Assembly: GCF_042432815.1 (NCBI RefSeq)
Contig: NZ_JBHLWM010000001.1
Location: 496,001-560,000 of the forward strand
Source: Rhodopseudomonas telluris
Lineage (GTDB): Bacteria; Pseudomonadota; Alphaproteobacteria; Rhizobiales; Xanthobacteraceae
DNA length: 64,000 bases
Reading direction: 5' to 3'
Below the pieces are notes generated by a model. It was not told where the DNA came from and searched no databases. It saw nothing but the letters and a program-made list of their open reading frames with translations. Made by a program: the position numbers and the translations under genes. Positions within the stretch are counted from its first letter, which is position 1. Every line of letters starts with the position of its first letter. Of the stretch, positions 18,032-27,720 are shown piece after piece.

Positions 18032-19014
18032 TCAATGACGGCTTCTATAAGACTCTGGCGTCGCCGGCGCTGTGGGTGATGCTGCTGCTCGCCGCGGCGC
18101 TGCCGCTGGCGCTCAACAGTTATTATCTGCACATCCTCACCATCGCGCTGGTCTATGTGGCGCTGGCGTCGGCCTGGAATATCGTCGGCGGCATGGCCGG
18201 GCAGATTTCGCTGGCGCACAGCCTGTTCATCGGCACCGGCGCGATGCTGGCGGCGGCGCTGCAGGTCAAGCTCGGCATCAACATGTGGGCCGGGCTGGTG
18301 ATCTCCGCCGCGGTCGCTGGCGCGCTCGGCGCGCTGATCGCCTGGATCGACTTCCGGTTTCAGCTCGGCCATCTGTCGTTCGTGCTGATCACGCTGGCCT
18401 TTGCCGAGATGGCGGCGATCGTGGTCGAGGGCTGGGAGTTTCTCGGCGGGGCCTCCGGCCTGCTGCTGCCGCGCGACACCGGCGATGTGCTGGCATTCCA
18501 GTTCGGCGGCGTGCAGGGCGCGTATTGGGTGATGCTTGGGCTGTCGGCGGTGATCGTGCTGATCAACGTCGCCATCCTCAACGCGCCACTCGGCTATTAT
18601 CTGCGCACCATCCGCGACAACGAGAAGGCCGCGCAGGCAATCGGCGTCGACGTGCTGCGCCACAAGATCGTCGCGATGACGATCTCGGCGGTGCTGACCT
18701 CGATCGTCGGCACCTGCTATGTCCGCTATCTCACCTTCGCCGATCCGTATCAGCTGGCGTCGCCGACCATCACCATCGAGATCGTGCTGTTCGCCACCGT
18801 CGGCGGCCTCGGCCGTGCATTCGGCCCGGCGCTCGGTGCGTTGCTGCTGGTGCCGCTCGGCGAGGTGCTGCGCGGCCAGCTCGGCGGCGCTGTGCCGGGG
18901 CTGCATTACTTCATCTATGGCGTGGTGGTGATCGCCGTCATTATGGTGACGCCGCGGGGCCTGCTGCCGCTGTTCGAAAAGCTGCTGCGGCGTCGACGGG
19001 CTGCCGCGCCGTAA
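18028..19014 (+). CDS. ABC transporter permease (LivM-like)
   Basis: A 328-residue permease with 8-10 helices. It shows the LivM-type SAWNIVGGMAGQISLAHSLF and the conserved LRTIRDNEKAAQAIGVDVLR loop, which contacts the ATPases. It is the last gene of the importer operon. Its stop falls at the edge of a hairpin that ends the convergent glycosyltransferase transcript. Confidence 0.88.
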   Translation: MINDGFYKTLASPALWVMLLLAAALPLALNSYYLHILTIALVYVALASAWNIVGGMAGQISLAHSLFIGTGAMLAAALQVKLGINMWAGLVISAAVAGALGALIAWIDFRFQLGHLSFVLITLAFAEMAAIVVEGWEFLGGASGLLLPRDTGDVLAFQFGGVQGAYWVMLGLSAVIVLINVAILNAPLGYYLRTIRDNEKAAQAIGVDVLRHKIVAMTISAVLTSIVGTCYVRYLTFADPYQLASPTITIEIVLFATVGGLGRAFGPALGALLLVPLGEVLRGQLGGAVPGLHYFIYGVVVIAVIMVTPRGLLPLFEKLLRRRRAAAP

Positions 19015-19018
19015 AAAA

Positions 19019-19043
19019 ATCGGCGCGGGGGGCCCGCGCCGAT
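19019..19043 (-). terminator. Rho-independent terminator of the glycosyltransferase gene
   Basis: Perfect 11-bp stem ATCGGCGCGGG (19019-19029) and CCCGCGCCGAT (19033-19043) with a GGG loop. Read on the minus strand it is followed by a run of T residues (19018 down to 19013). It lies about 25 bp after the glycosyltransferase stop. It may also slow transcription arriving from livM, but the T-run supports only the minus direction. Confidence 0.85.
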
Positions 19044-19066
19044 GAACTTGAAATCCGCGACGGCGG

Positions 19067-20134
19067 TTACTCGGCCGACACCAGCTTGATCCGCGGCGGC
19101 GTCGCTTTGGCGACCAGGCTGCGATAGGCCGATAGATAATCGAGCGCCATCCGTCGCGCCGTGAAGCGCTCCTCGAAGCGGGCGCGGATCGCCGAGCGGT
19201 CGAGCTCTTCGAGCTGATGCACGGCCGCAACCGCGCTGGTCTCGTCCTCGACGATGTAGCCGGTCAGCCCCGACTCGATGATCTCGGGCACCGAGCCACG
19301 ATTGTAGGCGATCACCGGCGCGCCGCAGGCCATCGACTCGATCATCACCAGCCCGAACGGCTCCGGCCAGTCCAGCGGCAGCAGCAGGCCGAGCGCGCCG
19401 GACAGAAACTCCGACTTCTGCTGATCGCCGATCTCGCCGATGAACTCGATCAGCGGGTGATGCAGCATGGGCTCGATGACCTGGTCGAAATAATCCTGAT
19501 CGGCGCGGTCGACCTTGGCGGCGATCTTCAGCGGAATGTCGGCCCGGATCGCGATCCGGATGGCGCGGTCGACGCCCTTCTCCGGCGCGATGCGTCCGAG
19601 CACGGCGAGATAGCCGGGTTTGGTTGCGATCGGCGACAGCAGATCGGCGGGAAGCCCGTGGTGGATGGTGCGGACCCAGTTGGCGTTCGGCACGGGCCGC
19701 CGCTGCGAATCCGAAATCGACACGACCGGGATCTCGGAGAAGGTCGAGAACACCGGCTGATGTTCGGGAAGATCGAGACGCCCGTGCAACGTCGTCAGAA
19801 ATGGCGTCGGCTGGCGATGAAACAGCGACCACGGATAGTAATCGAGATGAAAGTGAAGGAGGTCGAACTCTTCGTTGTCACATCGCCGTCGTACTTGTTC
19901 CAGCATCATCATGTGCAGCGCGTTCGGATCGCGGACGGCGCCATCGAGCCGCAGCGCGCGCGGCCAAGGCGCTTCTAGCTTGGCCGATGTGATCGAATCG
20001 CCGCTGGCAAACAACGTCACGTCGTGGCCGAGTGCCACGAGTTCTTCCGTCAACCAATGCACCACGCGTTCGGTGCCGCCATAGAGCTTCGGGGGAATAG
20101 CCTCGGTGAGGGGAGCAACCTGCGCGATGCGCAT
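19067..20134 (-). CDS. Glycosyltransferase family 4 protein
   Basis: A 355-residue GT-B glycosyltransferase. It has the N-terminal nucleotide-binding pattern APLTEAIPPKLYGGTERVVH and the C-terminal donor site LPLDWPEPFGLVMIESMACG followed by APVIAYNRGSVPEI, where the E-x7-E motif of GT4 is visible. Donor and acceptor are unknown. It has no signal peptide or membrane helix and is likely cytoplasmic. It is divergent, across about 250 bp, from an ABC exporter and an amylo-1,6-glucosidase-like gene, which suggests a shared glucan or oligosaccharide role (inference). Confidence 0.85.
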   Translation of the reverse strand: MRIAQVAPLTEAIPPKLYGGTERVVHWLTEELVALGHDVTLFASGDSITSAKLEAPWPRALRLDGAVRDPNALHMMMLEQVRRRCDNEEFDLLHFHLDYYPWSLFHRQPTPFLTTLHGRLDLPEHQPVFSTFSEIPVVSISDSQRRPVPNANWVRTIHHGLPADLLSPIATKPGYLAVLGRIAPEKGVDRAIRIAIRADIPLKIAAKVDRADQDYFDQVIEPMLHHPLIEFIGEIGDQQKSEFLSGALGLLLPLDWPEPFGLVMIESMACGAPVIAYNRGSVPEIIESGLTGYIVEDETSAVAAVHQLEELDRSAIRARFEERFTARRMALDYLSAYRSLVAKATPPRIKLVSAE

Positions 20135-20388
20135 CGACTAATCTCCTGTTGTTACGTGCATACGTGAACATGGGCTTGAAGCGATCGGCACCGGCACTGC
20201 CAGCTCCGGGAACGTTTTCGCACCTGCGAGGTTCCTTGCACGCGCTCACTTCTTCCACGTTGCTGTCTTGTTGATGCCACTTCCCGATGCCTTCTTGCGG
20301 TTTCCGAGAATGGAACAGGGCAGTGATCCCGGCGTAAAGCTGTATCGCTAGCGACCTTGGCGAAGATGCGTTGCGGAGGCGGATTTTT

Positions 20389-22146
20389 ATGGACTCTCTA
20401 TCAGGCTACTCGCGTCGCCCGTTTGCCTTCATTTTGCGCTACGTTCGTCAAAGACCGGGCACACATACGATCATTCTCGGGTGTGTTTTGTTGGCAGTTG
20501 CCTGTTCTGTCGGCACTCAGTACGGCGTCAAGTATCTGGTCGATGGATTGAGTGGCGGGCAATCCGGTGTCGTCTGGCTCGGCTTTCTGTTTCTCGTCTC
20601 GCTGATCGCCGCTGATAATCTGTTGTGGCGCGTCGCCAGCTGGGTGGGGAGTTTCACCTTTCCCGCCGTCACCGCCGATCTACGGCGGGATATGTTCAAG
20701 CATCTGACCGGACACGCGCCGAGCTATTTCTCCGATCGGCTGCCTGGCATGCTGTCCAGCCGAATTACCGCGACGTCGAACGCGGTATTCACGATCGAGA
20801 ACATGTTCGTCTGGAACGTGCTGCCCCCGTGCATCGCGACCTTCCTGGCGATTATCCTGATCGCCTCGGTGAGCGGCGTCATGGCGCTGACGCTCGGCAT
20901 AGCGGCGGCGCTGTTGCTCGCGCTGGTGTTCAAACTTGCCGCCGACGGCAAGCCGCTGCACGATGAATTCGCCGACAAGGCCGCGACCGTCGATGGCGAG
21001 ATGGTCGACGTCATTAATAATATGCCGCTGGTGCGTGCATTCTGCGGTCTCGGCTACGAACATGCTCGTTTCGAGAACACGGTCAATCTCGAGGTCAACG
21101 CCCGCGGCCGCAGCCTGCGCTATCTGGAGCGGCTGAGGCTGTTGCATGCGGTGATCACGATCATCCTGACCGTCGCGCTGCTCGCCTGGGCCATCATGCT
21201 GTGGCAGCGCGGCGGCGCGTCGACCGGCGACGTCGTGCTGATCTGCACGCTCGGTCTGTCGATCCTGCATGCGACTCGCGATCTGGCGGTGGCGTTGGTC
21301 GACGTCACCCAGCACGTCGCCCGTCTGGCTGAAGCGATCGCGACGTTGCTGACACCGCACGAACTGAGCGATCATCCCGAAGCAGAGCCGCTGGTTCGGG
21401 CCGGCGCGGCGATTACGTTCAATAACGTGTCGTTCCAGTATCCCGGCGGTTCCAAAGTCTTCGACCGTTTCACGCTGCGGCTCAATGCCGGCGAGCGCGT
21501 TGGCTTGGTCGGCACTTCCGGTGGCGGCAAGTCGACTCTGTTCACGCTGCTGCAGCGCTTCTATGACGTGCAGGACGGCAGTATCACGATCGATGGCCAG
21601 GATATCTCGCGCGTGACGCAGCACAGTCTGCGCGAGGCGATCTCGGTGGTGCCGCAGGATATTTCGCTTTTCCAGCGCTCGATCCGCGATAACATCCGCT
21701 ACGGGCGGCCCGGCGCCAGCGATGAGGACGTGATGCGGGCGGCGATCGCGGCGCGCTGCGATTTCGTCGATACGCTGCCGGAAGGGCTCGACACGATGGT
21801 CGGCGACCGCGGCTTCAAGCTGTCCGGGGGGCAGCGGCAGCGGCTGGCGATCGCGCGCGCTTTCCTGAAGGATGCTCCGATCCTGCTGCTCGACGAGGCG
21901 ACGGCGGCGCTCGATTCGGATTCCGAAGAAGCGATTCGCGAAGCGCTGGCGCGGCTGATGCACGGCCGCACCGTGATAGCCATCGCGCACCGGCTTGCGA
22001 CGCTGCGCAACTTCGACCGCGTGGTCGTGCTGCAGAATGGTCGTATCATCGAAGACGGCCCGCCGGATCGGCTGATGCAGGGGCAGGGCCCGTATCGCGA
22101 CCTGGTCGCGCGTGAGATCAGCCGTCTGGCCGCCCACGCTGCCTGA
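20389..22146 (+). CDS. ABC exporter, fused permease and ATPase (ABCB type)
   Basis: A 585-residue half-transporter. The first ~320 residues are an ABC transmembrane domain with six helices. The ATPase domain follows with Walker A GTSGGGKSTLFTLLQRFYD, signature LSGGQRQRLAIARAFL and Walker B APILLLDEATAALDSDSEEA. It should act as a homodimer in the inner membrane. The ATG at 20389 is favoured by GGAGG at 20374-20378; a TTG at 20371 is the alternative. The substrate is unknown. Neighbouring sugar enzymes make an oligosaccharide or glycolipid possible, as in cyclic glucan exporters of the same fold. Confidence 0.88.
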   Translation: MDSLSGYSRRPFAFILRYVRQRPGTHTIILGCVLLAVACSVGTQYGVKYLVDGLSGGQSGVVWLGFLFLVSLIAADNLLWRVASWVGSFTFPAVTADLRRDMFKHLTGHAPSYFSDRLPGMLSSRITATSNAVFTIENMFVWNVLPPCIATFLAIILIASVSGVMALTLGIAAALLLALVFKLAADGKPLHDEFADKAATVDGEMVDVINNMPLVRAFCGLGYEHARFENTVNLEVNARGRSLRYLERLRLLHAVITIILTVALLAWAIMLWQRGGASTGDVVLICTLGLSILHATRDLAVALVDVTQHVARLAEAIATLLTPHELSDHPEAEPLVRAGAAITFNNVSFQYPGGSKVFDRFTLRLNAGERVGLVGTSGGGKSTLFTLLQRFYDVQDGSITIDGQDISRVTQHSLREAISVVPQDISLFQRSIRDNIRYGRPGASDEDVMRAAIAARCDFVDTLPEGLDTMVGDRGFKLSGGQRQRLAIARAFLKDAPILLLDEATAALDSDSEEAIREALARLMHGRTVIAIAHRLATLRNFDRVVVLQNGRIIEDGPPDRLMQGQGPYRDLVAREISRLAAHAA

Positions 22147-22187
22147 CGCAACGCTCGCGAAATGGTTCAGCAGAGATAGGATGATCG

Positions 22188-24386
22188 ATGCTCTCTGACG
22201 TGATCACCCAGCCAGCTTCGGCAAAAGACGCGTCGGCGACCGCCGAGTCGCCGTTCTACATCCCGATGACCGGCCCGGCGCGGCCGCGCACCGCGCTGAA
22301 GCATGACGACACGTTTATCGTGCTGGACAGCCATGGCGATCTGGGCTTGCCCGGCGGCGCGAGCGACGGCTTGTTTCACGCCGACACGCGTTATCTGACC
22401 CGGCTTCAGTTGCGGCTCGAGGACGTGCAGCCGCTGCTGCTCGGCTCCAATCTGCGGGACGATAACTCGGCGCTCACCGTCGACCTCACCAATCCTGATA
22501 TCTATCAGAATGGCCGTCTCGTCCTCGCGAAGGATCTGCTGCACATCGTCCGCACCATCTTCCTGTGGCGCGGCACGGCGTTTCAGCGCATCGGCCTGCA
22601 GAACCACGGCGACGCCGAGGCCAGCTTTCAACTGACGCTCGACTTCGATAGCGATTTTGCGGACCTGTTCGAGGTGCGCGGCAGCACGCGTCCGCGCCGC
22701 GGTTCGGTCTCCAGTCGCCGGTTGTCGCCCTGTGATGCCGGGTTCGATTATCTGGGGCTCGACGATGTCACGCGAAGCACCCTCGTGCATTTCGATCCCG
22801 CGCCGAAGCAGCTCAAGGCAGGGCGCGCGGTTTATCAGATCACGCTCGCGCCGCAGCAGACCGCCTCGGTGTTTGTCTCGGTGAGTTGCAACAAGCCGGC
22901 GTCGCAGAAGCCGATGCCGTTCTTCCGCAGCCTGCTCGCGCATCGTCGCGAGATGCGCGAGTCGACGCGCGGGGCCACGACGATCGAGACCTCGAACGAC
23001 ATCTTCAACGAAGTCCTCTGCCGCTCGATGGCAGACCTCAACATTCTGACGACGGAAACGTCGCAGGGCCGTTATCCTTACGCCGGCATCCCGTGGTATT
23101 CGACGACGTTTGGCCGCGACGGACTGATTACGGCACTGCAAATGCTGTGGATCGACCCGCGCGTCGCCCGTGGCGTGTTGCGCCGGCTGGCGGCCTTTCA
23201 GGCGACCAGCGTCGATCCGCTGAACGATGCCGCGCCCGGCAAAATCCTGCACGAGATGCGCGGAGGCGAGATGGCGGCGCTGCGGGAGGTGCCGTTCGCG
23301 CAATATTACGGCAGCGTCGACTCGACGCCGTTGTTCGTCATGCTCGCCGGCGTCTATGTCCAACGCACCGGCGACGACGCCACGCTGAAGGAGCTGTGGC
23401 CAGCAATCGAAAAAGGGCTGGGCTGGATCGACGGCCCGGGCGACCCCGATCGCGACGGCTTCGTCGAGTATCAGCGCGCAACCGATCAGGGCCTGCAGAA
23501 CCAGGGCTGGAAGGACTCTTACGACGCCATTTTTCATGCCGACGGCAAACTCGCAGAGGGAAACATTGCGCTCGCCGAAGTGCAGGGCTACGTGTTCGCC
23601 GCCAAGCGACTCGCTGCGATGTGCGCCCGCCGGCTCGGCCACGCCGACCGCGCCGACGAGCTCGAAGAGCAGGCCGACAAGCTCGCGTCGCAATTCGAGC
23701 GGTGGTTCTGGTGCGAGGAGCTCGGCACCTACGCGCTCGCGCTCGACGGGGCGAAGCGGCCATGCAAGGTCCGCAGCTCGAACGCCGGGCAGTTGTTGTT
23801 CACCGGCATCGTCCGTCACGATCGCGCCCGGCTGGTAGCGACAGATCTGATGCGGCCGCATTTCTTCTCCGGCTGGGGCATTCGGACGATTGCCTGCGGC
23901 GAGCCGCGCTACAACCCGATGTCGTATCACGATGGTTCGATCTGGCCGCACGACAACGCGCTGATCACGCTCGGCCTCGCGTGCTACGGCTTCAAGGCCG
24001 CCGTCGAAAACGTGTTCAAAGGCCTGTTCGACGCCGCTGCCTACATGGAACTGCGCCGGCTGCCCGAGTTGTTCTGCGGCTTCCCGCGTGAGCGTCGCCG
24101 CGGGCCGACGCTGTATCCGGTTGCGTGTGCGCCGCAGGCCTGGGCTAGTGCGACGCCGTTCACATTGCTCGAAGCTGCGCTCGGCATTCAGTTCGATGCC
24201 GATCGGCACGAGATTCGCCTGGTCAATCCGCGGCTGCCGCCGTTTCTCAGTGAGGTCGTGCTGCGCGACGTGCGGATCGGCGCCTCCAGCATCGATTTGC
24301 GCGTGCGTCGGCACGGCGAAGGCGTGTCGATGGAAGTGCTGCGCACCGACGGGCGCATCCAGGTTTCGATCGTATTGGCTCGGTAG
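22188..24386 (+). CDS. Amylo-alpha-1,6-glucosidase / glycogen debranching-like protein
   Basis: A 732-residue protein. Residues about 30-230 match the N-terminal beta-sandwich of the glycogen debranching family (DSHGDLGLPGGASDGLFHAD followed by TRYLTRLQLRL). Residues about 280-680 form an (alpha/alpha)6-barrel with YPYAGIPWYSTTFGRDGLIT, DRDGFVEYQRATDQGLQNQG followed by WKDSYDA, and YNPMSYHDGSIWPHDNALI, features of the GH15/GH63-like hydrolases. No signal peptide is seen. It would trim alpha-glucosidic linkages. It follows the ABC exporter by 41 bp and may share its transcript. Confidence 0.85.
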   Translation: MLSDVITQPASAKDASATAESPFYIPMTGPARPRTALKHDDTFIVLDSHGDLGLPGGASDGLFHADTRYLTRLQLRLEDVQPLLLGSNLRDDNSALTVDLTNPDIYQNGRLVLAKDLLHIVRTIFLWRGTAFQRIGLQNHGDAEASFQLTLDFDSDFADLFEVRGSTRPRRGSVSSRRLSPCDAGFDYLGLDDVTRSTLVHFDPAPKQLKAGRAVYQITLAPQQTASVFVSVSCNKPASQKPMPFFRSLLAHRREMRESTRGATTIETSNDIFNEVLCRSMADLNILTTETSQGRYPYAGIPWYSTTFGRDGLITALQMLWIDPRVARGVLRRLAAFQATSVDPLNDAAPGKILHEMRGGEMAALREVPFAQYYGSVDSTPLFVMLAGVYVQRTGDDATLKELWPAIEKGLGWIDGPGDPDRDGFVEYQRATDQGLQNQGWKDSYDAIFHADGKLAEGNIALAEVQGYVFAAKRLAAMCARRLGHADRADELEEQADKLASQFERWFWCEELGTYALALDGAKRPCKVRSSNAGQLLFTGIVRHDRARLVATDLMRPHFFSGWGIRTIACGEPRYNPMSYHDGSIWPHDNALITLGLACYGFKAAVENVFKGLFDAAAYMELRRLPELFCGFPRERRRGPTLYPVACAPQAWASATPFTLLEAALGIQFDADRHEIRLVNPRLPPFLSEVVLRDVRIGASSIDLRVRRHGEGVSMEVLRTDGRIQVSIVLAR

Positions 24387-24421
24387 GAGCGCGGCGAGGC
24401 GGTCGTCGTGGGAGAGGCTCG

Positions 24422-24967
24422 ATGCATATCCGGTTCAGTACTGCGTTTGCCCTGGTGGCGATCACCAGCGTCGTCTCGGCCGGGCTGCGCGCCGATCCTG
24501 CCGATCCTGCAAAATCGCCCGAGCCGGCCAAACAGGCCGAACCCGCGAAGCCTGCCGAAGCCGCAAAACCCGCCGAACCTCCGAAGTCGTCCGCGACCGC
24601 CAAGAGCGACCCGCCGACCGTCACGGTGATCAGTCCGGAGGATGCTCGCGGCGTGCTCGGCCGCGAGGTGCGCAGCGCGGCGGACGAGGACATGGGCCGC
24701 ATCGTCGACATCGTGGTCGACAAAGAGGGCAAGACACGCGCCGCGATCATCGACTTCGGCGGCTTTCTCGGCGTCGGCAGTCGCAAGATTGCGGTCGACT
24801 GGACCGCGCTGAAATTCAGCACCATCGCTAAGAAGGAGGATAAGGTCTCGCTCGCTCTGACGCGCGATCAGGTGCGCGCCGCGCCGGAATACAAGGACGA
24901 GCAGTCGGTCGTGGTGCTCGGCGCCTCCGGCAAGCTGTCGCCGCTCGAGTTCGGGCCGGAGAAGTAG
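24422..24967 (+). CDS. Exported PRC-barrel domain protein
   Basis: A 181-residue protein. It has an N-terminal hydrophobic signal (FSTAFALVAITSVVSAGLRA), then a low-complexity Ala/Pro/Lys/Glu linker of about 40 residues made of AKPAE-like repeats, then a PRC-barrel (VISPEDARGVLGREVRSAAD, then MGRIVDIVVDKEGKTRAAII). PRC-barrel proteins of this type are common in rhizobial-type envelopes; function is unknown. It is close behind the debranching-like gene. Confidence 0.75.
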   Translation: MHIRFSTAFALVAITSVVSAGLRADPADPAKSPEPAKQAEPAKPAEAAKPAEPPKSSATAKSDPPTVTVISPEDARGVLGREVRSAADEDMGRIVDIVVDKEGKTRAAIIDFGGFLGVGSRKIAVDWTALKFSTIAKKEDKVSLALTRDQVRAAPEYKDEQSVVVLGASGKLSPLEFGPEK

Positions 24968-25049
24968 GCTGAGCGCGCCGCTCCCCGACCGTGGAGCCGG
25001 CTATGGACCGGACCCCTTCGCGCCGGCCGCGCCATCCGGCGACGAGCCG

Positions 25050-26285
25050 GTGCGCGCGCCCGAGCCGCCGCGGACGCCGTCGCAGCAGAGCCAGCGCGGA
25101 CTCGACTGGTTCATCTTCTTTCTCGCCGACGTCCAGACCGGCTTCGGCCCGTTCATCGCGGTGTATCTCACCACGCAGAAATGGACCCAGGTCGAGATCG
25201 GCCTGGTGCTCTCGGTCGGCGGCATCATCGGGCTGATCGGCCAGATGCCGGGTGGTGCGATCGTCGATGCGGCGAAGGACGAGCGCAAGGTTGCCGGCGC
25301 TGCGGTCGCGGCGATCGGCCTCGCGGCGCTGGCCTATGCGACGTTGCCAGTTTTCCCGATCGTGATGGCGGCGGCGACACTGCACGCCGTGGCGAGCTGC
25401 GTGCTCGGCCCGTCGATCGCCGCGATCAGCCTCGGGCTGGTCGGGCGCTATGCGATCGGCGAGCGGCTTGGCCGCAATGCCAGGTGCGCCTCGCTCGGCA
25501 ATGGCGTCGCCGCGGCGGTGATGGGCACGGCCGGCTATCTGCTGTCGAGCCGCTCGGTGTTCTTCGTCACCTGCCTGCTGGTGATCCCGACGCTGATCGC
25601 GCTGTCGCGGATCCGCGGCCACGAGATCGACTCCGCCCAGGCGCACGGCGCCACGCGGGCTGACGCCGCGCCGCGGTTTCGGGTGTCTGATCTCGTCAAG
25701 CTGCTGCGCCAGCGGCCTCTGCTGGTGTTCGCCGGCGCGATGCTGATGCTGCAACTCGCCAACGCGGCGATGCTGCCGCTGATGGCCAGCGCCGTGACCT
25801 CGCGCTCCAGCGACTCCGCGCCGGCGCTGATTGCCTTTTGCATCGTCGTGCCGCAGGCGATCGTCGCGCTGTTCTCTCCCAGGGTGGGCCGCTGGGCGCA
25901 GTCGATCGGCCGCAAGCCACTGCTGTTCGCCGGGTTCGGCGCGTTGGCGATCCGTGGCGTGCTGTTCTCGACGGTCACGGACCCGTATCTGCTGGTCGCG
26001 GTGCAGCTGTTCGATGGCATCACCGCCGCGGTGTTTGCCGTGCTGGTGCCGCTGATCATCGCCGACGTTGCGTTCGGCAGCGGTCATTTCAGCTTCGCTC
26101 AGGGCGTGGTCGGCACCGCCGGCGGCATCGGCGCATCGATGAGCAACGTCGTCGCCGGCCTGGTCGCCGACAAGTTCGGCAGCCACGCGGCCTTCCTCGG
26201 CCTCGCTAGCGTCGCGGCGTTGGGATTGCTGCTGGTCTGGCTGCTGATGCCGGAGACGCGGCGCGTGGAGCCGGACAAGGCTTAG
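25050..26285 (+). CDS. MFS transporter
   Basis: A 411-residue major facilitator with 11-12 predicted helices. The first begins at GLDWFIFFLADVQTGFGPFI and the conserved loop 2/3 region is seen at GQMPGGAIVDAAKDERK. The direction and substrate are unknown. The start is uncertain: GTG at 25050 is used, but the frame is open upstream with no ATG and no good ribosome site. A 'PxPP' rich N-terminal tail precedes the first helix. Confidence 0.78.
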   Translation: MRAPEPPRTPSQQSQRGLDWFIFFLADVQTGFGPFIAVYLTTQKWTQVEIGLVLSVGGIIGLIGQMPGGAIVDAAKDERKVAGAAVAAIGLAALAYATLPVFPIVMAAATLHAVASCVLGPSIAAISLGLVGRYAIGERLGRNARCASLGNGVAAAVMGTAGYLLSSRSVFFVTCLLVIPTLIALSRIRGHEIDSAQAHGATRADAAPRFRVSDLVKLLRQRPLLVFAGAMLMLQLANAAMLPLMASAVTSRSSDSAPALIAFCIVVPQAIVALFSPRVGRWAQSIGRKPLLFAGFGALAIRGVLFSTVTDPYLLVAVQLFDGITAAVFAVLVPLIIADVAFGSGHFSFAQGVVGTAGGIGASMSNVVAGLVADKFGSHAAFLGLASVAALGLLLVWLLMPETRRVEPDKA

Positions 26286-26301
26286 GAACAGCCTGGATAC
26301 T

Positions 26302-26389
26302 CGTCATTGCGAGGAGACGAAGCCGACGAAGCAATCCAGAGGCGCGGTGCATGGCGCCTCTGGATTGCTTCGCTTCGCTCTAAATGACG
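26302..26389. repeat. Palindromic intergenic repeat, family A, copy 2
   Basis: Begins CGTCATTGCGAGGAGACGAA and ends CTCTAAATGACG; the inner arms are GAAGCAATCCAGAGGCGC and GCGCCTCTGGATTGCTTC. It fills the gap between the MFS gene and the small minus-strand gene and may act as a bidirectional terminator or stabiliser. Confidence 0.9.
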
Positions 26390-26403
26390 AAGAAGAGACG
26401 TTG

Positions 26404-26595
26404 TCAGCCGACCAGCTTGCGGATCTGCTCTGCGCAGGACTTTGCGGCCTTCTGGGCGGCGACCAGCGACGCGAAGGTGCGGCGTTCGAGGCTGTGGAAG
26501 TCCTGATGGGCCGCGTGGAAGCAGAAGTTGCGTCCGTCACGAACCACGATGCCGGCGGTGCGTGAACTCACTTCGATAACGTAGGCGTCGGACAT
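26404..26595 (-). CDS. Small conserved hypothetical protein
   Basis: About 63 residues starting MSDAYVIEVSSRTAGIVVRD. The protein has a beta-rich N-terminal half (an SRTAGIVVRDGRNFCFHAAH hairpin) and a helical Ala-rich tail (AAQKAAKSCAEQIRKLVG). I believe similar short proteins occur widely in Bradyrhizobiaceae, but no function is known to me. A start at 26601 adds two residues; the upstream extension to 26658 looks non-coding. Confidence 0.6.
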   Translation of the reverse strand: MSDAYVIEVSSRTAGIVVRDGRNFCFHAAHQDFHSLERRTFASLVAAQKAAKSCAEQIRKLVG

Positions 26596-26745
26596 CAACA
26601 TTCGCTGGCACAGCCAGCGCTCCCGGAATGCGGGCGACCCTTGCGGGCGCCCGCGCACATCACACCGTCGAGCAGCTTCAGTGGACTCGACGGCGCGGAA
26701 ACGCGGCTGACCGGGAAAACGTTCCTGAGGCCTGTCTTTAAAATC

Positions 26746-27603
26746 TTAGCGTTGCACGAAAACCAGCAGCACGCCGTTGGCAGCGCTCGACGCCACCACC
26801 ACGCTGTTGCCGAGCGCCACGCCGGCGGCGCCAACGGCTTGTGCGGTGGCGGCCAGATCGCTCACCGCGATGATCAGGCCGGCACCGCCGCGTTCCGGCA
26901 CGCCGTCCAGCGACACGCCGGGATATTGCTGCGCCAGCGTGTCGCGCGACAGGAAGGCGAATTCGGCGCGGCCTTCTCCGGACGGCACCACGACGCTGCC
27001 GTCGGGCTCGGAATACTGCTCGCCGTCGATCAGCCGCAGCATGTGCCGCGCGTCGCTCTCCGGGCGCGGCGCGGTGATCAGCACGCGGACCAGCCCGGTG
27101 GCGCCGTTGGCATGGCGCTGCAATTCGGGGATCCACACGGTGTCGCGGGTGTGGTGCTGGCAGGCGAAGATGCGCAGCCCGGCGGGCGCCTCGGTCAGCG
27201 GCCATTGGAAGATGCTGAAGCGCGCTTCGCCTTCGCCGCCGCCCGGCAGTGGCACTGGCCGGCCGAAATCGATCGGCCCGACCGCGTCGAGGCCGAGGTC
27301 GCGCAGTTCTTCGGCGCCCTTGGCCGCATCGGTGGTGGTGAAGGCGATCCGCTCGATGCCGTCGCCGCGGGCGTCGAGGAAGGCGCGGCTCGGCGCGTTG
27401 TGCTCGGTCGGGGTCAGGATGCCGAGCAGCTCGATATAGTCGTGCCCGAACATGATGGTGTAATTGCCGGAGCCGAGTGCCGGGCTGTGCGTGCCGCGCG
27501 GCGACAGCGTGAAGCCGAGCCGCTGCCAATTGGCCGCGGCCGAATCCAGATCCTTGACCATGACCACGGCGTGATCGATTCCGACGACGTATTGCAGTGA
27601 CAC
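26746..27603 (-). CDS. VOC (glyoxalase/dioxygenase superfamily) protein
   Basis: A 285-residue protein with VOC-type repeats. The first begins GIDHAVVMVKDLDSAAANWQ, with MFGHDYIELLGIL as its last strand. A second pseudo-repeat spans residues about 140-280. This is the Glyoxalase_3-like layout. Metal ligands are possible at His (GIDHAV) and Glu (YIELLG), but activity is unknown. I take the GTG at 27603 with GGGGAG upstream; the longer frame to 27864 lies opposite the next gene and is unlikely. Confidence 0.8.
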   Translation of the reverse strand: MSLQYVVGIDHAVVMVKDLDSAAANWQRLGFTLSPRGTHSPALGSGNYTIMFGHDYIELLGILTPTEHNAPSRAFLDARGDGIERIAFTTTDAAKGAEELRDLGLDAVGPIDFGRPVPLPGGGEGEARFSIFQWPLTEAPAGLRIFACQHHTRDTVWIPELQRHANGATGLVRVLITAPRPESDARHMLRLIDGEQYSEPDGSVVVPSGEGRAEFAFLSRDTLAQQYPGVSLDGVPERGGAGLIIAVSDLAATAQAVGAAGVALGNSVVVASSAANGVLLVFVQR

Positions 27604-27720
27604 GCTGGCTTTGCTCCCCAAACCTCTTGCAGAGTAGGCTAGCCAGATCGTTCCGCCGCCGCAACCCGACGCAGGTCGGAGGCGGGGGCGGGCGCCATTG
27701 AATCGATGGAAGGACCGAGA

